Assembly: GCA_016714985.1 (NCBI GenBank)
Contig: JADKBS010000018.1
Location: 102,241 to 166,240 of the forward strand
Reading direction: 5' to 3'
DNA length: 64,000 nt
Origin: Saprospiraceae bacterium
Lineage (GTDB): Bacteria; Bacteroidota; Bacteroidia; Chitinophagales; Saprospiraceae
In this document: one piece after another, positions 8,349 through 16,340 of the stretch
Numbering within the stretch: the first letter of the stretch is position 1
How the letters are laid out: each line of letters begins with the position of its first letter
The notes under the pieces: generated by a model
Told to the model about the DNA's origin: nothing
The model's input: only the letters and a program-made list of their open reading frames with translations
The model's database searches: none
Translations under genes and position numbers: made by a program

Positions 8349-10369
8349 ATAACCCAAAACGGGAAATCACAGAAAACGATGTGGAGATTAGCATGTCTCT
8401 CCATTGGGACGAGGTGTTCAAAAAGCAACCACAACCCGTAAACTGGCGGGAAACGGTCATCTGCGAATACTCCGTTGACAAGGGCGAATATTATTACCCC
8501 GGCATTAGCCTCTCCGTGAAAAACAACAGCCAACAACCGCTCTGGGTAAGCATCGTTTGGTTGAATGCTGATTTTTCGATTGAAACCCATTACTTGCCTT
8601 CCGGCACAGTTAATATAGCGCAGGGTGAGGTTACTCACATGGCCATTCAGGCTGATGAAGGTGATTGGAAAGAAGTCGTTTGGGTTTCCATCCCGGAAGC
8701 CCTTCAAAAGTTCAATTTTTCAGAAGTAAGGGAGTATCTTAAAGTGTTCGTCAGTACAAATGAATTAGGACAAATAGAAAACTTTGGGCAGGAAGCTATT
8801 CCTATTGACACAGCATATTTTAGAGGCAAAACACGAGGAGGTAGGGCAATATCCAAGTCAATGGCGGCTACACTTAATAACAACGAGAAATGGGCGGCCT
8901 TCACCATTCCGATGCGAATAGTCAAGCCTGCTATAGAAAGCGATACTGAAAAAACTGGAAAAACAGCGCAAGCTGAGGTCAAGGCCATCATCGAGCAGGC
9001 GAAAAAAGAGCATGCACGAACCCTCGATTTAGGCGGGCTTAGCTTAACGGAAATCCCTAAAGAAGTTTTCGAAATGGAGTGGCTGACTGAATTGATTCTT
9101 AGTAGTGTTTGGTATGAACATAACCCACAAACCGATACTTGGGAGGAAAAGCATAGTTCAAACCAGCTTGGGAATAATAGAATATCAAGCTTGCCAATCG
9201 AAATAAAAGGACTGGAGCTGTTAGAAAAACTAGTAATTAGTGGTATTGGGGAGAATTTGTCGTTGAAACCATTATCGTCAACTTATTTGACTACTTTATA
9301 TGCAACTTCCAATGGCATAAATACTGTGGAGGATATCGCACATATGCCGCTAAGGGTACTGGATTTAAGTGACAATATTATTGAAGAAATTGAGCCTTTT
9401 AGAAATATGGGCCTGCAAAAATTGGGGCTACGCAGAAACAATGTTAAATCGCTGCACCCGCTTTTAAACATGAGTACTCTTAGCCATTTGGACGTTGGTG
9501 AAAACCAACTTGAATCATTGGTTGGGTTGGAATATTCTAAGTCTATGGTGGAATTGTATGCCCCAATGAACGCCATCGCTTCTCTCGACCCCATTGCTAA
9601 GCTTCAGAAATTGAAAAGGCTAAAAGCTTGGGACAATAAATTGACTTCGATAGATGCTTTGAGCAACCTTGAAAACTTAGACATCGTTCATGTACACAGG
9701 AATAATATTCTTTCTTTAGAGCCAATACTCCACTTGCTCAAAAAGGGAAGCAGCATAGGTTTGAAATGGACGCAGAGCAGTCAAATAGTGGTTGGGGATA
9801 ACCCACTTGTTTATCCAACACCCGAATTTGTTGAAAAAGGCGCACAGAGCGTCATTGAGTATTTCGAAGATGTTTACGGTAAAAAAGCCAGCCCTAAAAA
9901 GGCCGTTAATAAAGCTAAGAGAGCTGATGAGAAAGAGGTAAACGATAAAAGTAGCAGCCAATCTGAAGTATATGGAATTGCAGCGGAAAAAGATGAGCAA
10001 AATTTAAAAACTAAAAAAGAGACATTTTCCAACACTACAAGCAAGGACGTTCCAAAAATTTCTGATAAAATATCGCAAATCCAAAGTTTGGTTGGAGAAG
10101 CTAGAATTGATGACGCCCTCGATGCCTTAAAGGAAGTCACAAAAAATAAGAGAGATATCAATGCCTATGTCGCTACTCTTCAAAAGGAATATCAAGAACT
10201 AAAAAAACAGGAATGGAATGGCACAATATCAGAATTTGAAGCACAGAAAAATAGGAACCAATTGGCAATAAATATTCTGGATTTAACTGCAGATATTGAA
10301 TCTGGAAAAACTGTACAGGTTGCTGCCGAAAAACTCCCATGGTGGCGCAGAATATTTGGCGGAAATTAA
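8327..10369 (+). CDS. Leucine-rich repeat protein with C-terminal EAD11-like adaptor domain
   Basis: 680 residues, starting 22 bases inside the preceding gene. Residues 30-205 form a beta-rich module resembling DUF4384 (family assignment tentative); its last 80 residues are homologous to the start of the hydrolase at 3-1622 (shared SEVxEYLKVFVST and a KTRGG/NTRGG motif). Residues about 235-500 are leucine-rich repeats with LxxLxLxxN periodicity and a closing NPL..P segment like that of Roco-type LRRs. The last 100 residues (IQSLVGEARIDDALDALKEV, then a QKNRNQLAINILDL helix) match the pattern I know for effector-associated domain 11, a death-domain-like adaptor that pairs with the same EAD on another protein. 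The repeat and adaptor parts are AT-rich. I infer a recognition and adaptor subunit of the locus; no second EAD11 protein is visible in the window. Confidence 0.75.
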   Translation: MVFVSKLDNPKREITENDVEISMSLHWDEVFKKQPQPVNWRETVICEYSVDKGEYYYPGISLSVKNNSQQPLWVSIVWLNADFSIETHYLPSGTVNIAQGEVTHMAIQADEGDWKEVVWVSIPEALQKFNFSEVREYLKVFVSTNELGQIENFGQEAIPIDTAYFRGKTRGGRAISKSMAATLNNNEKWAAFTIPMRIVKPAIESDTEKTGKTAQAEVKAIIEQAKKEHARTLDLGGLSLTEIPKEVFEMEWLTELILSSVWYEHNPQTDTWEEKHSSNQLGNNRISSLPIEIKGLELLEKLVISGIGENLSLKPLSSTYLTTLYATSNGINTVEDIAHMPLRVLDLSDNIIEEIEPFRNMGLQKLGLRRNNVKSLHPLLNMSTLSHLDVGENQLESLVGLEYSKSMVELYAPMNAIASLDPIAKLQKLKRLKAWDNKLTSIDALSNLENLDIVHVHRNNILSLEPILHLLKKGSSIGLKWTQSSQIVVGDNPLVYPTPEFVEKGAQSVIEYFEDVYGKKASPKKAVNKAKRADEKEVNDKSSSQSEVYGIAAEKDEQNLKTKKETFSNTTSKDVPKISDKISQIQSLVGEARIDDALDALKEVTKNKRDINAYVATLQKEYQELKKQEWNGTISEFEAQKNRNQLAINILDLTADIESGKTVQVAAEKLPWWRRIFGGN

Positions 10370-10373
10370 GCCG

Positions 10374-10835
10374 TTAATGGTCAAAGCTCACTATCCTCGT
10401 CAATTTCCACCCCTCCTTCTTCTTATGCCAGATATGCACGAACTTGAAAGTGCCGCAGTCCATCGCCCCGTTCTCCAAATGGCAAAAGCGGTGGGATGCC
10501 GATTGGATGGCTCCATAGCCCGGCACTGGGTAAACCTCCATGCTTTCCCTTAACAATGTCCGAGTTGGTGCATTCGGGTTGTTGACTAGCCCACCGAGCA
10601 GTTCCAAGTTTCTGTCATAACCCGTTAGGCCGGTTTTGTCGTGGTAGAACTCCAGGTCTTTGTCGAAGATGTCGCCCATTGCTGCCACGTCCTGGTTGTT
10701 GAAGGCAGTGAAGAGCAGGCTGTCCATGGTCAGAATCTCTTGGAATAGCGGCTCGTCGGAAGGGGATTGCTGGGCCATTGCGGCAGCAGAAAAATAGATG
10801 GCGAGGCCAATTGTGAATAGCAGGTTTTTCATCAT
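10374..10835 (-). CDS. Secreted NTF2/SnoaL-like (DUF4440-type) protein
   Basis: 153 residues with an N-terminal signal peptide (hydrophobic stretch LLFTIGLAIYFSAAAMAQ, cleavage after AMA or AQ). The mature part has the DUF4440/SnoaL-like cone fold pattern: an opening helix with AFNNQDVAAMGDIFD, a DLEFYHDKTG turn and a final strand pair HIWHKKKEGWKLTRIVSFDH. Such proteins are small ligand-binding or enzyme-like modules, and the exact role here is not known. It converges with the conflict locus, its stop lying 4 bases from the LRR gene's stop. It may be read through from the PspC-GIN gene upstream, but a terminator hairpin at 10853-10890 lies between them. Confidence 0.75.
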   Translation of the reverse strand: MMKNLLFTIGLAIYFSAAAMAQQSPSDEPLFQEILTMDSLLFTAFNNQDVAAMGDIFDKDLEFYHDKTGLTGYDRNLELLGGLVNNPNAPTRTLLRESMEVYPVPGYGAIQSASHRFCHLENGAMDCGTFKFVHIWHKKKEGWKLTRIVSFDH

Positions 10836-10852
10836 AAGGAATTGATTGGCAT

Positions 10853-10890
10853 AAAAAAACGGGGAAGCCGTTTTAACCGACTTCCCCGTT
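10853..10890 (-). terminator. Rho-independent terminator of the PspC-GIN gene
   Basis: Read on the - strand, a perfect 10-base stem (AACGGGGAAG at 10858-10867 paired with 10881-10890) with a 13-base loop is followed by a run of T (the A-run at 10853-10859 on the + strand). It sits 83 bases downstream of the PspC-GIN stop. Confidence 0.8.
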
Positions 10891-10912
10891 CAAAGAACAG
10901 CGGTAAAAGCCT

Positions 10913-10954
10913 TCTCTCACTTCTCTCACATCTCTCACTCTCTCACTCTCTCAC
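10913..10954. repeat. TCTCAC short tandem repeat
   Basis: About six imperfect copies of a TCTCAC/TCTCTCAC word lie between the terminator and the PspC-GIN stop. It is non-coding. Confidence 0.7.
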
Positions 10955-10972
10955 CCCTCTAAAACAGTCGGG

Positions 10973-13240
10973 TTATTGCTCATTTACTACAGTCGTTTTC
11001 GATTTGGAGACTAAGGTACTCGATTCGTCAATGTGCTGGTTCAGGGTATCGCCCGGGGGTATTTTCACCCAGCTATCGTTGGAGGCGGTGATGTCGGCTA
11101 CCCGTACCGAGAACTGCTCGGCGTCGAGGCGGGCCTCGTTGTCAAGGGTGGCGGTCAGGTAGTTGCAGTTGCCGCTGAGTTGGGCTTTATTATCACCGGA
11201 GAGCACCAGTTCGAGCTTGTTCACGTTCGCCTGGAAATCCAGCCTGCACTCGCCGTTGTTCACGATGCGCATATTGGCAAGGTCGAAATCGTGGATGCGT
11301 ACCTTGTCGCCGTTGGAGATGTCCAGGTCCGTTAGGTTGGGCATCGTTATTTCCAGCTCCATTTTGCCGTCGAGGTCGCCGACTAGGGCGATGTTGAGTT
11401 GATCGCCTTCTTGGTACATTTCAACTACATCCGGTCTGCTTTGGCCGTTAGCAAATTTCACGCTGTACTCGCCGCCCTGTTTGATGTCGAGGATGATTTC
11501 TCCGTCCACGTTTATTTTCGTGAAGCCGTTGAAATCCGTTTTGCCTTCGGCTTCATCATGCTGCTTCGCAAACTCGGCGTTGAAAAGACCGTCTTTGCCC
11601 ATTTGCCAAGGGTACTGGCTGTCCCACCAAGGGAAGGAGTACTGCTCGTCCACTTGTAGGTCGAGGTCGTTCCAATGGAACTCATTGCCGGGGCGCACCC
11701 ATTTGCCGACAGGGACTTTCACGGTCAGGTTGACCCGTTGGCCACGCCATTTTTCGCCTTTTTGTATTTCAAAATAGCTCGGCAAAACAAGGTGGTTGCC
11801 TTCGATTCTGTATTGGTAATTGATTTTGCTGGCCAACTGCTGGCCTTCCGTCATGCCCTCGCCACGGGCGTAGTTGGTCTGGAACACTTCGATTTTACCC
11901 GTCTCCGATTTTTCTACCCGCAGGTGGATGTTTTCGGAAATCAGCTTTTCATCGGAAATATAGAGTCCATCGCCAAACTGCATGAAACTGCGCTCAAAGG
12001 GGTTCTTTTCGTAGTCAATGACCAAGGTGTCGGCAACAGCGAACTCCGTTTTGTTGGCACCTACGTTGAAGTCGGCACCGTGTGCGAAGTCCTTCACGGT
12101 TTTTGTTCCCACGAACATCAGGCTCACGAGGTTCAGCGACCAGAACAGCCAAAGGCCAGCCGCCCAGCGGGGCTTGAAATTGGTGCGCATGAAAAGCCGC
12201 ATGACGCCGAGCGCCAGCATGAGTAGTGGCACACCTATGAAAATCAGGATATTGACGACGCCCAAGGTCGTCATGAAAGTAGAGCCCGGGTGCAGGAAGC
12301 TCGAAAACGGCAGCCCAAAGAACAGGCCACCCACCGACACGACCCAGAACATGACCAGCAGCACTACCAGCGCCACACCGATGGCGAAAAACACTGGCCT
12401 AATGACCTTCGCCAAGACTTCAACCACTTTGCGGATAACTGCGCCCAGTGTGGCAAGGATGCCGCTCAGTACCTGTGCGCCCTCAGCAGCTGCTGCCCGG
12501 AACTGATGTCCTCCAGCGGAAGCATTAGCTCCTCCCTCTCCGTCGTCCTCCGACCCATCATTAGGCTGCGACCTTTTGCTTTTTTTTTTGCCTCCGAACT
12601 CTATCTTGAGTTCGCCGCCAAGCTCGGCCACTTTCTTCGATACATGCTCCATTTCCTCCTCGATGATTTTACCGATATTGGAGGCATTGATAGGCTCGCC
12701 ACGCATGGACAGCTTGTCGCTGGCTGTTTCTGCCTTCGGCAAAATGGCCCACAAGATGATATAAAGCGGTATCGCAAAGCCGCCAGTGAAGGCGAACAGG
12801 ACGAAGATGAGCCGTACCCAAAGCGGGTCTTGTATGCCGAAATAGGCTGCAATACCGGAGCAAATACCCTCTATGACCTTGTCATCGGGGTTTCGGAAGA
12901 GGCGCTTGCCTGTTTTAAACCTGTACTTGCCCTCGTAAGACTTGCCACCAGTGCTCTTGGATGCCGGTTCTTCCATTGGCTCGGCCCCGAAGTCTTCCGG
13001 TGTGCCCATGATGGAAATGACGCCCTGCACGTCCTTTAGCGACACGATGGGGCGGCTGCCCAATTTCTCTTGGAACAACTCCGCCATCCGTGACTCAATG
13101 TCGGTGGTGATTTCCTCGTAACCATCCGAGCTGCGGAAGTGGTTGTGGATGGTCTTCAGATAGCTGCTGAGTACCTCGAAAGCGTCTTCGTCAATGGTGA
13201 AGGGCATACCGCCGAGGTTGATATTGAATACCTTAGTCAT
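10973..13240 (-). CDS. PspC-domain membrane protein with C-terminal GIN (DUF2807-like) head
   Basis: 755 residues. A short cytoplasmic N-terminal region ends in a charged segment; residues 111-170 are a PspC domain (GKRLFRNPDDKVIEGICSG, then a membrane hairpin IFVLFAFTGGFAIPLYIILW). Further hydrophobic helices follow at about 275-310, 330-355 and 365-385, then a large C-terminal beta-helical part (about 545-740) with repeating LDISNGDK, LVLSGDNKAQ and ATLDNEARL units typical of the GIN/auto-transporter-head family. PspC proteins sit in the inner membrane and respond to envelope stress; Bacteroidota commonly fuse them to this head. A PadR-family repressor lies directly upstream on the same strand, a pairing I have seen repeatedly in this phylum and which suggests regulation by PadR. 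Confidence 0.88.
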   Translation of the reverse strand: MTKVFNINLGGMPFTIDEDAFEVLSSYLKTIHNHFRSSDGYEEITTDIESRMAELFQEKLGSRPIVSLKDVQGVISIMGTPEDFGAEPMEEPASKSTGGKSYEGKYRFKTGKRLFRNPDDKVIEGICSGIAAYFGIQDPLWVRLIFVLFAFTGGFAIPLYIILWAILPKAETASDKLSMRGEPINASNIGKIIEEEMEHVSKKVAELGGELKIEFGGKKKSKRSQPNDGSEDDGEGGANASAGGHQFRAAAAEGAQVLSGILATLGAVIRKVVEVLAKVIRPVFFAIGVALVVLLVMFWVVSVGGLFFGLPFSSFLHPGSTFMTTLGVVNILIFIGVPLLMLALGVMRLFMRTNFKPRWAAGLWLFWSLNLVSLMFVGTKTVKDFAHGADFNVGANKTEFAVADTLVIDYEKNPFERSFMQFGDGLYISDEKLISENIHLRVEKSETGKIEVFQTNYARGEGMTEGQQLASKINYQYRIEGNHLVLPSYFEIQKGEKWRGQRVNLTVKVPVGKWVRPGNEFHWNDLDLQVDEQYSFPWWDSQYPWQMGKDGLFNAEFAKQHDEAEGKTDFNGFTKINVDGEIILDIKQGGEYSVKFANGQSRPDVVEMYQEGDQLNIALVGDLDGKMELEITMPNLTDLDISNGDKVRIHDFDLANMRIVNNGECRLDFQANVNKLELVLSGDNKAQLSGNCNYLTATLDNEARLDAEQFSVRVADITASNDSWVKIPPGDTLNQHIDESSTLVSKSKTTVVNEQ

Positions 13241-13272
13241 TGTAAGATGAATTGATTTCGTTAGTTTGGTGC

Positions 13273-13381
13273 TGGTTTCTGGTTGCTAGATACTGGATGC
13301 TTGATGTTGGCAATCCCAAGTTCAGCAGACACTGACTGCCATCCCGAAAAATCGGGACAAGACATGCCAACTGTCAAACTG
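13273..13381. repeat. Intergenic word repeats and a TCCCGA hairpin
   Basis: The spacer between PadR and PspC-GIN holds a degenerate run of CTGGAT-like words (13273-13305; similar words recur at 59870-59910) and a small hairpin TCCCGA-AAAA-TCGGGA at 13342-13357, followed by a GCCAACTGTCAAACTGCC segment. These are dispersed intergenic repeats rather than coding sequence. Confidence 0.5.
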
Positions 13382-13386
13382 CCCCC

Positions 13387-13740
13387 TCAGTTCGTATTGA
13401 GGCTTTGGCTCGAATTGCTCACGGCACTCACCAACTGGTGCCAGGTGGTGACGAGGCCGTTGAGGAAGTCCTTGCCGTCGGTGGTCAGGGTGTAGTACTT
13501 GCGGGGAGGGCCGCTGACCGATTCCCGCCAGGTATAGTCCAACAGGCCAGCACTTTTCAGGCGGGCCAGCAGGGGGTACATGGTGCCTTCCACCACCATC
13601 AGCTCCGATTTTTCGAGCCGCTTGATGATGTCCGTCGGGTAGGCCTCGCCCTCATCCGAGATGATGGACAGGATGCAGAGTTCCAAAATGCCCTTCCGCA
13701 TCTGTTGGGTCGTATTGTCTAAGAGTCCTTGAACTTTCAT
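13387..13740 (-). CDS. PadR-family transcriptional regulator
   Basis: 117 residues from the ATG at 13740 (MKVQGLLDNTTQQMRKGILE). A longer reading from 13818 adds 26 residues encoded by a repeat-rich leader and is less likely. The winged helix is clear: ELCILSIISDEGEAYPTDII, a recognition helix region VEGTMYPLLARLKSAGLL, and the wing WRESVSGPPRKYYTLTTDG. PadR proteins are small dimeric repressors released by ligands or stress. Placement immediately upstream of the PspC-GIN gene on the same strand suggests it controls that gene and itself. Confidence 0.88.
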   Translation of the reverse strand: MKVQGLLDNTTQQMRKGILELCILSIISDEGEAYPTDIIKRLEKSELMVVEGTMYPLLARLKSAGLLDYTWRESVSGPPRKYYTLTTDGKDFLNGLVTTWHQLVSAVSNSSQSLNTN

Positions 13741-13760
13741 TGCTGCACGGTTACATGGCT

Positions 13761-13798
13761 TCATTGTTTCATGGCTGCACTGCCTCATTGTTTCATGG
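13761..13798. repeat. Direct repeat in the padR leader
   Basis: TCATTGTTTCATGG occurs at 13761-13774 and again at 13785-13798, a 24-base period, just upstream of the PadR start. It could be a dispersed word repeat or a pair of operator half-sites. Confidence 0.5.
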
Positions 13799-13870
13799 TT
13801 GGTAGCACACAGTGGCAATTGAACGGTGAAACAAACGGTGAATAAAGCAGTGAATCCATGTTTGATGAGG

Positions 13871-13902
13871 CAAATCTACGACATGGCAAGCTACTATGCA
13901 AT
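13871..13902 (-). promoter_or_regulatory. Bacteroidota-type promoter for padR/pspC-GIN
   Basis: On the - strand a -7 box TAGATTTG (13871-13878) fits TAnnTTTG, with a TTG at 13899-13901 as a -33 element 20 bases away. It would give a leader of about 120 bases before the PadR start. The rest of 13741-14101 contains no gene. Confidence 0.5.
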
Positions 13903-14004
13903 ACCAAGTAGCTTTTTTAGCAAGGAATTTTTGATGAACAGGTAGCTTGCATCGACGAAGGGTGTGAAAAATTAGTTAAAAAACATGAATGGAAACTTTG
14001 AATC

Positions 14005-14036
14005 GTTGGCACAGCAAAACTTGCAACTTACCTTTA
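14005..14036 (+). promoter_or_regulatory. Candidate promoter for the lipoprotein at 14102
   Basis: TTGG at 14005-14008 and TACCTTTA at 14029-14036 are spaced 20 bases apart, as expected for a Bacteroidota sigma-A promoter; the last base of the -7 box is off consensus. Confidence 0.35.
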
Positions 14037-14101
14037 GTGCATGTAATAGAAAGCTGCACATTTTGACAGCGAACAGTTTTTTCAGATAAAAAACACTAAC
14101 G

Positions 14102-15025
14102 ATGAAGACACTGCTTTTTTCACCCTTGTTTTTCCTTTTCCTGTGTTCTTGCAAAAACGAACCATTGCCGGATGAACCTATCAACTACCTCCCACTGCCG
14201 AAAATCGAAGTTTCGGAGGTGCCAATCTGGATTAATGAGGAATGCCAGGAGAAAAGCATCATGGTTGAGATTGATGAAGGCATAAAAAAAGGCCTTTCTT
14301 TTCAAATTGATGGAGAGGTTTTGGTTGCATCAGAGGTGCAAGTAAAGGGAAAGAGGCATGTATTTAGTCTAATCTTGCCCGAAGGAAAGCGACACAAACA
14401 GCTAACAATTAAATCTTTAGGAGATAAAGGTGTCCCCATTTCCTATCCAGTCCAAATTCATTATTTTAAGCAAGGAGATACATTGGATTTCTATGGTCCA
14501 AGTTCTTTCGAAAAGCAACTACAATCTTTTTTTTATCCAATGGAATGTTGGCCAAATTATGAGGGAGGCGTCATCAAAGGGGGAAGGGATTATGGCATCA
14601 GTTATACCTACAGCCGAAAAGACGAAGTTGTAGGCGATAGTTTGTATAGAACGATAAAGTTGAGCGATATGAAGTTCAGCAGTTTAGACAGCAAAGAAGA
14701 ATACCGGATTGAGCCAGCTATAAGTCGTACGTTTTCCGTAAGAAACTATGCTGGACTTGAACCGTCAAATAGTGTTTTTGGCAGTGTGCATAAATCAGTT
14801 CCAGGGAAGGATATAGGTATCAACACTGAGTTCACTGTCGGCTTAGGTTTGACGGCAGTTGAAGATGGTTTGCCCACTTATTTTATAATGGGTCTTGTTC
14901 AAGGCAATCAGTTTAAGCTTAGGGCGAAAGAATGCTTCCAATATGATACGTTGGAAATCGTTCCGCTTAAGTTGCCTGGCTCGTATCAAATTGTTTTGAC
15001 AAAATGTGATTGGGCTACTGAATAG
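14102..15025 (+). CDS. Hypothetical lipoprotein
   Basis: 307 residues, not recognised. The N-terminus (MKTLLFSPLFFLFLCSCKNE) is a lipoprotein signal with Cys15 or Cys17 as the lipidated residue. The rest is predicted beta-rich and soluble, with no repeats or known catalytic motif that I can identify. The gene is more AT-rich than its neighbours. It stands alone between the PadR leader and the transglutaminase-like gene, with its own candidate promoter. Probably an outer- or inner-membrane-anchored periplasmic protein. Confidence 0.7.
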   Translation: MKTLLFSPLFFLFLCSCKNEPLPDEPINYLPLPKIEVSEVPIWINEECQEKSIMVEIDEGIKKGLSFQIDGEVLVASEVQVKGKRHVFSLILPEGKRHKQLTIKSLGDKGVPISYPVQIHYFKQGDTLDFYGPSSFEKQLQSFFYPMECWPNYEGGVIKGGRDYGISYTYSRKDEVVGDSLYRTIKLSDMKFSSLDSKEEYRIEPAISRTFSVRNYAGLEPSNSVFGSVHKSVPGKDIGINTEFTVGLGLTAVEDGLPTYFIMGLVQGNQFKLRAKECFQYDTLEIVPLKLPGSYQIVLTKCDWATE

Positions 15026-15194
15026 GGGAACAGTTTTTTTTACGTAAATGGTAGAAGTTTAATAATTCCAAAACTGTGCTACTCCGCTATGAAATGTCCA
15101 TAATTTGACGAGTTGCTGCTTTAGTGATGTTTATGTTGGCCGTAAACGAGTCCATCCTTTAAATTGTGCTCGAAAACTAAAACACCGTGCTGCT

Positions 15195-16160
15195 ATGAAA
15201 ACCTTTTTCACGCTGTTCTGCCTGCTATTGATTGGTTGCTTAGCTCAAGCCCAATCCACTTTTGCCAAGCCCGACTCCATTGGCGAGCATTTCGATGAAC
15301 ATTTCCTGGATTTGCCCGACCTGGCCCGAAAGCTTTCAAGGCCGTTTGGCTCGGAAGCGGAGAAAGCCCGTGTGCTGTTTGCATGGATTGCCCATCACAT
15401 TGCCTTTGATGTCGAAAAATACGAAAACCCGCCCGCCTTGGGCCGCTTCGTTGCGAGGACGGAAAAAGAGATGCAACGGCTGAACCAGGAGCGAATTGAG
15501 CGGGAGTTGCAACAGACCTTGAGGTACGGCAAGGGCATCTGCCAAGATTACAGCCAACTCTACAAGGCGATGTGCAGGGCAGTCGGGTTGGAGTGCATGA
15601 CCGTGAGCGGCCAGACGAGGGATTTTTTCAAACCTTCCCGGTCCAGCCATTTTTCACCGCATACTTGGAACGTGGTGAAAATTGACGGGCAATGGCAATT
15701 GCTGGATGTGACCTGGGGTGCTGGCTATGTGATGAACGGGCGGTTTGTGAGGCATTTCAGCCCCGGCTATTTCATGACGCCACCGGCTTGGTTTGCCCAG
15801 AGCCACCTGCCCAATCTCGTGGAGTGGCAATTGCTCAAGGTGCCCGTCATGCGACGGCATTTCCCGCTCCAGCCCCTGCTCAACATCGGTCAGCAGGACT
15901 ACCCCTTGCTCGATTTTTCGCCCAAGTTGGAAATGGGTGCCGACGGCCTCGCCCAACTCCGCTTCAAGTTTGAGCGCACGCCTTCTGCCTTCTTTGTGAC
16001 AAATGGCCATACAGACAACCAAGTGCTGTTCTCGCAAACAATGGAGGCGGACTGGGTGGTGCTGCATTTCCCCATCTCCAACCTGACACAGGTGACGGTT
16101 TATATGGGCGATAGGGGTGGCTCTAAGCTGGAGTGGTTGGGGAAATATGATGTGAAGTAG
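15195..16160 (+). CDS. Secreted transglutaminase-like (papain-fold) protein
   Basis: 321 residues from the ATG at 15195, which places a clean signal peptide (MKTFFTLFCLLLIGCLAQAQ) at the N-terminus; an upstream in-frame start at 15105 would put 30 residues before it and is unlikely. The transglutaminase core shows its triad: Cys in GKGICQDYSQLYK, His in PHTWNVVKI and Asp in LLDVTWGAGY. Such proteins resemble eukaryotic kyphoscoliosis peptidase-like modules and are predicted proteases or cross-linkers acting outside the cytoplasm. The C-terminal 100 residues look like an added beta-sandwich. No operon partner is evident. Confidence 0.85.
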   Translation: MKTFFTLFCLLLIGCLAQAQSTFAKPDSIGEHFDEHFLDLPDLARKLSRPFGSEAEKARVLFAWIAHHIAFDVEKYENPPALGRFVARTEKEMQRLNQERIERELQQTLRYGKGICQDYSQLYKAMCRAVGLECMTVSGQTRDFFKPSRSSHFSPHTWNVVKIDGQWQLLDVTWGAGYVMNGRFVRHFSPGYFMTPPAWFAQSHLPNLVEWQLLKVPVMRRHFPLQPLLNIGQQDYPLLDFSPKLEMGADGLAQLRFKFERTPSAFFVTNGHTDNQVLFSQTMEADWVVLHFPISNLTQVTVYMGDRGGSKLEWLGKYDVK

Positions 16161-16340
16161 GGTGGGGTCAAAATATACTGCCATCCCAAATATACTCGCC
16201 GAAGCCACTTGCTGAGGCAGTTTTTTTGAAGAAACGCCAAGGGTACTGTCAAATTGCTTGCCCCAAAAGCGCATTTGTCACAAATTCCCTCATATTTGGC
16301 GCACTAAAATCCTTCATCCACAATTCTAAAATTTGTCCAA

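Noticed and set aside
11033..12226. Several open frames antisense to the PspC-GIN gene
   Set aside because: They are shadows of a repeat-rich GIN domain and membrane segments.
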